Assembly: GCA_015680685.1 (NCBI GenBank)
Contig: MNCI01009468.1
Span: 46,327-87,439 of the forward strand
DNA: 41,113 nt
Direction: 5' to 3'
Source: Gnetum montanum
Taxonomy: Eukaryota > Streptophyta > Gnetopsida > Gnetales > Gnetaceae
The position numbers and the translations under genes were made by a program. The notes beneath the pieces were generated by a model, which saw nothing but the letters and a program-made list of their open reading frames with translations, was not told where the DNA came from and ran no database searches. Positions 39,000-41,113 of this stretch are shown here, piece by piece; the stretch's first letter is position 1, and the number at the start of each line of letters is the position of its first letter.

Positions 39000-40460
39000 T
39001 TTAATAAAACTAAGCCTAAAATTATTGTGGTGAAAATAATCTCTAAGGTTACTTTGATGACAATTATAAAACACGATGCTTATTAAATTGAGAAGGAAAA
39101 ATCAATGTAATAACATGAAACTAAGGAGTTGGAATGTAGGATAATAGTTTCAATTTAGTTTTGAAATGTCAACAAATCTAGTATCTAAACTAAAGTTCAA
39201 AATAATCAATACTTTTGAAAAAACAAAAATAATTTTTTTAAAAAAGGAAAGATTCTAAATCTAAGTAAAGTGAATGAAATGCCAACAAGTTTTGTATTGT
39301 AACATAAATAGTTTTCAAAGTGAAACACCAAACATGGTATAAATGATAGCAAGAAATAAAATAGAGAACATTGGTTATATACTAAGTGAAAACTTTTGAA
39401 TTTAATGCTTGCACAACTAAAAATTAAAAAATCTCCTTAACATTGTTTAAATGACAATTGATAGTTAGAACAACACAAAGATCATACACTTCACACAATG
39501 ATAAAGCAAATCATAAAACTAAAGCTAAAAATCACTTAGCTCCAAACTAAGCTACAAATTTTATTCACCAAATGAACAACCATCTTGACAAGTTTGTCTA
39601 TTTGTTCCTTGAAAGCACACCTTCTTAGTCTTCTAGTATAGATCCCTATTGAATTAGTGCTCAATTTCAATATGATTTTCTTCCTTCCGTTTAATTAGTA
39701 CTCATCAAAAGTTAAAGAGGGGAGTTTAGGCTTAACACACAAAGTCTGTAGGTTTGGGAAGATTCCCATCTTTCCCTTTGCCTCCTCTCTCCTTTCTTTG
39801 TTTTCTCCCCTTTTCTGTCTTCTATACTTAGCTCCTTTTATGACTAGGTTTGGGCTCTTCCCAACTATTTATCTTATGTATCCATTTGCTTCCCCATCTT
39901 CTTCAGTCTTGCATGCATAAAATGAACTAAACAACATTGTTGTTCACTAAAGAAAGACAAAGAATACTAAAGGTTGATTAATTATCTTGCAACAGGAACA
40001 ATATTCTAAAACTGACATTAGAAATATAAAATGTTTCCAAGTTGTTAATGCACTGTTTTCCTTTTATTAGCATTTATTATTATTACTCTTTTAAAAAAAA
40101 GTTAAATCAACTCTCTATTTTAAAAACTGTAACATACCCATTTCCTCAGGAAAGAAGTATAGTCTGCCTTTTTTGTTAATGTATCAGCAATACAACTAAA
40201 GATAATAGGAATAAGAATACATTTCAGCAACAATAGGCATAGTGATGAAATGATATTAACAAAGACAAACTTATCTTACCCTCAATCTTTTGGCATACAC
40301 AGTACATCAAGTCCTTGTATAACTCATCATAAACAAATGAAAAAAATTAATAACAGGAACATCCTTAAATATAGTTTTTGTATATGTAAGCATAATACTG
40401 TGCCATGGAAACTACAAATGTGATCAAAAGCAAACCTCTAACACTGCTGTGAACTGTTGC
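39000..40460. other. No gene recognised
   Basis: AT-rich. A pyrimidine-rich stretch at about 39775-39830 (CCTCTCTCCTTTCTTTG...) is the only notable composition feature. No repeat shared with other parts of the window. Confidence 0.35.
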
Positions 40461-40980
40461 ATCTTCTTTGTTTCTTGATGAGTTTTGTAGTTTGATCATC
40501 CTTTATTTTCTAGGACCTAGAACCTTCAATATTGTGAAGATCACCAATGGTTGCGACAAGGCACTTTGTCGTGCCCAATATTACTTCATTATATTTGTTG
40601 TCAGTTGTGAGAACAAGGAGATTTCAGGAACATCTTTCAACCGTTATCGCCAATGTCTTTGACGAAAGTAGGGCTACCAGTGACAGCACCTTTTTTTTAC
40701 ATGGTTACCACCAGTAAAACGTGGCCCTTATTGTAGCTTTCTTTCCACAGCAAACTCGAAAGCATTTCCATTTCTTTGGGATAAAAAAAAATTGGAAAAA
40801 ACAAACCACTAAATCAAAATGCAAACATACACTAATGCAGAGAACGAAGATAAAGGAGCAACGACGAAAAAATGATTTCTGCAACAAGCAAAAGTACGGT
40901 GGAAATGAAGCCCTGCAAGCAATGTAGATAAAGGGTGAAAATCCCAAGTAAAATAAGGCAGGAACAGAGCTCTTCTACAC
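40461..40980. other. Higher-complexity segment of unclear coding status
   Basis: Less AT-rich than the region to its left. The plus strand has a 64-codon frame at 40468-40662 (GPRTFNIVKITNGCDKALCR... to TTTGA) and another at 40721-40927; neither resembles a known family. On the minus strand this could be intron downstream of the candidate exon 40981-41101. Confidence 0.25.
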
Positions 40981-41101
40981 CTCGCTGCCACCAACTTCTC
41001 GTTACAGCCATCAAGCAAAAGCCTTGTATGCTGTGTAGCGTAGTAGACCTGCGTGGCGGCACCATTGAGCTTAGCCTTGCTGCATTCACGATTGCTGTCA
41101 T
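40981..41101 (-). CDS. Candidate first exon with organelle-presequence composition
   Basis: The minus strand from ATG at 41101 reads MTAIVNAARLSSMVPPRRST then TLHSIQGFCLMAVTRSWWQR. These 40 residues hold six Arg, many Ser/Thr/Ala and no Asp or Glu, as in plastid or mitochondrial targeting sequences. CGAG|GTGTAG at 40981/40980 could be a splice donor, after which the frame turns very hydrophobic and stops at 40832. No downstream exon is identified in the window. The composition differs clearly from the retrotransposon sequence. It may also be part of an untranslated region or a chance frame. Confidence 0.3.
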
Positions 41102-41113
41102 TGCTGTTTACAG

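Overview
This is a piece of plant nuclear genome made almost entirely of decayed, nested LTR retrotransposons. The signs are Ty3/gypsy and Copia coding remnants full of stop codons, long AT-rich non-coding stretches, assembly gaps (a 555-base run of N plus two single Ns), TG...CA long terminal repeats with short target duplications, tRNA-type primer sites and TATA boxes inside LTRs. It suggests a seed plant with a large repeat-filled genome; a gymnosperm would fit, but nothing in the window fixes the species. I see no intact host gene, no RNA gene and no bacterial feature. Two short segments near the right end may be host exons.

Left half (1-24964): four insertions can be ordered. (1) The oldest is a minus-strand Ty3/gypsy element of Athila/Tat-like character (11250-15898), with LTR, tRNA-Asp-type primer site, gag, protease and the first part of reverse transcriptase. 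(2) Its reverse transcriptase is cut at 11250 by a plus-strand element whose 3' LTR is 10391-11249 and whose 5' end lies left of the window. (3) That element was itself entered by a third, minus-strand Ty3-like element (1070-8257, 5-bp duplication CTAAT). (4) A second copy of family (2), in minus orientation, sits at 16372-24959 with a perfect 5-bp duplication CTACC, just outside the old Athila-like LTR.

The most interesting object is family (2)/(4). It has gag, shows no recognisable pol in the one near-complete copy, and carries a long sense-strand accessory reading frame just before the 3' LTR. The frame (about 915-925 codons in total, perhaps two overlapping frames) is conserved in both copies from the first ATG to a shared C-terminus. 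Its N-terminal third resembles the 'putative plant transposon protein' domain. Both copies have an AG directly before the ATG, and the minus copy has a U3-like GATATC motif cluster upstream of the frame. This looks like a gag-only, trans-mobilised element with a little-described accessory protein.

Right half (24965-41113): mostly AT-rich sequence without usable reading frames, containing a solo-LTR candidate (32431-33411), a 1.4-kb internally deleted Copia-like element (33714-35155), a Copia-gag-like fragment (about 38720-38990), a possible host terminal exon (36936-37015) and a presequence-like possible first exon on the minus strand (40981-41101).
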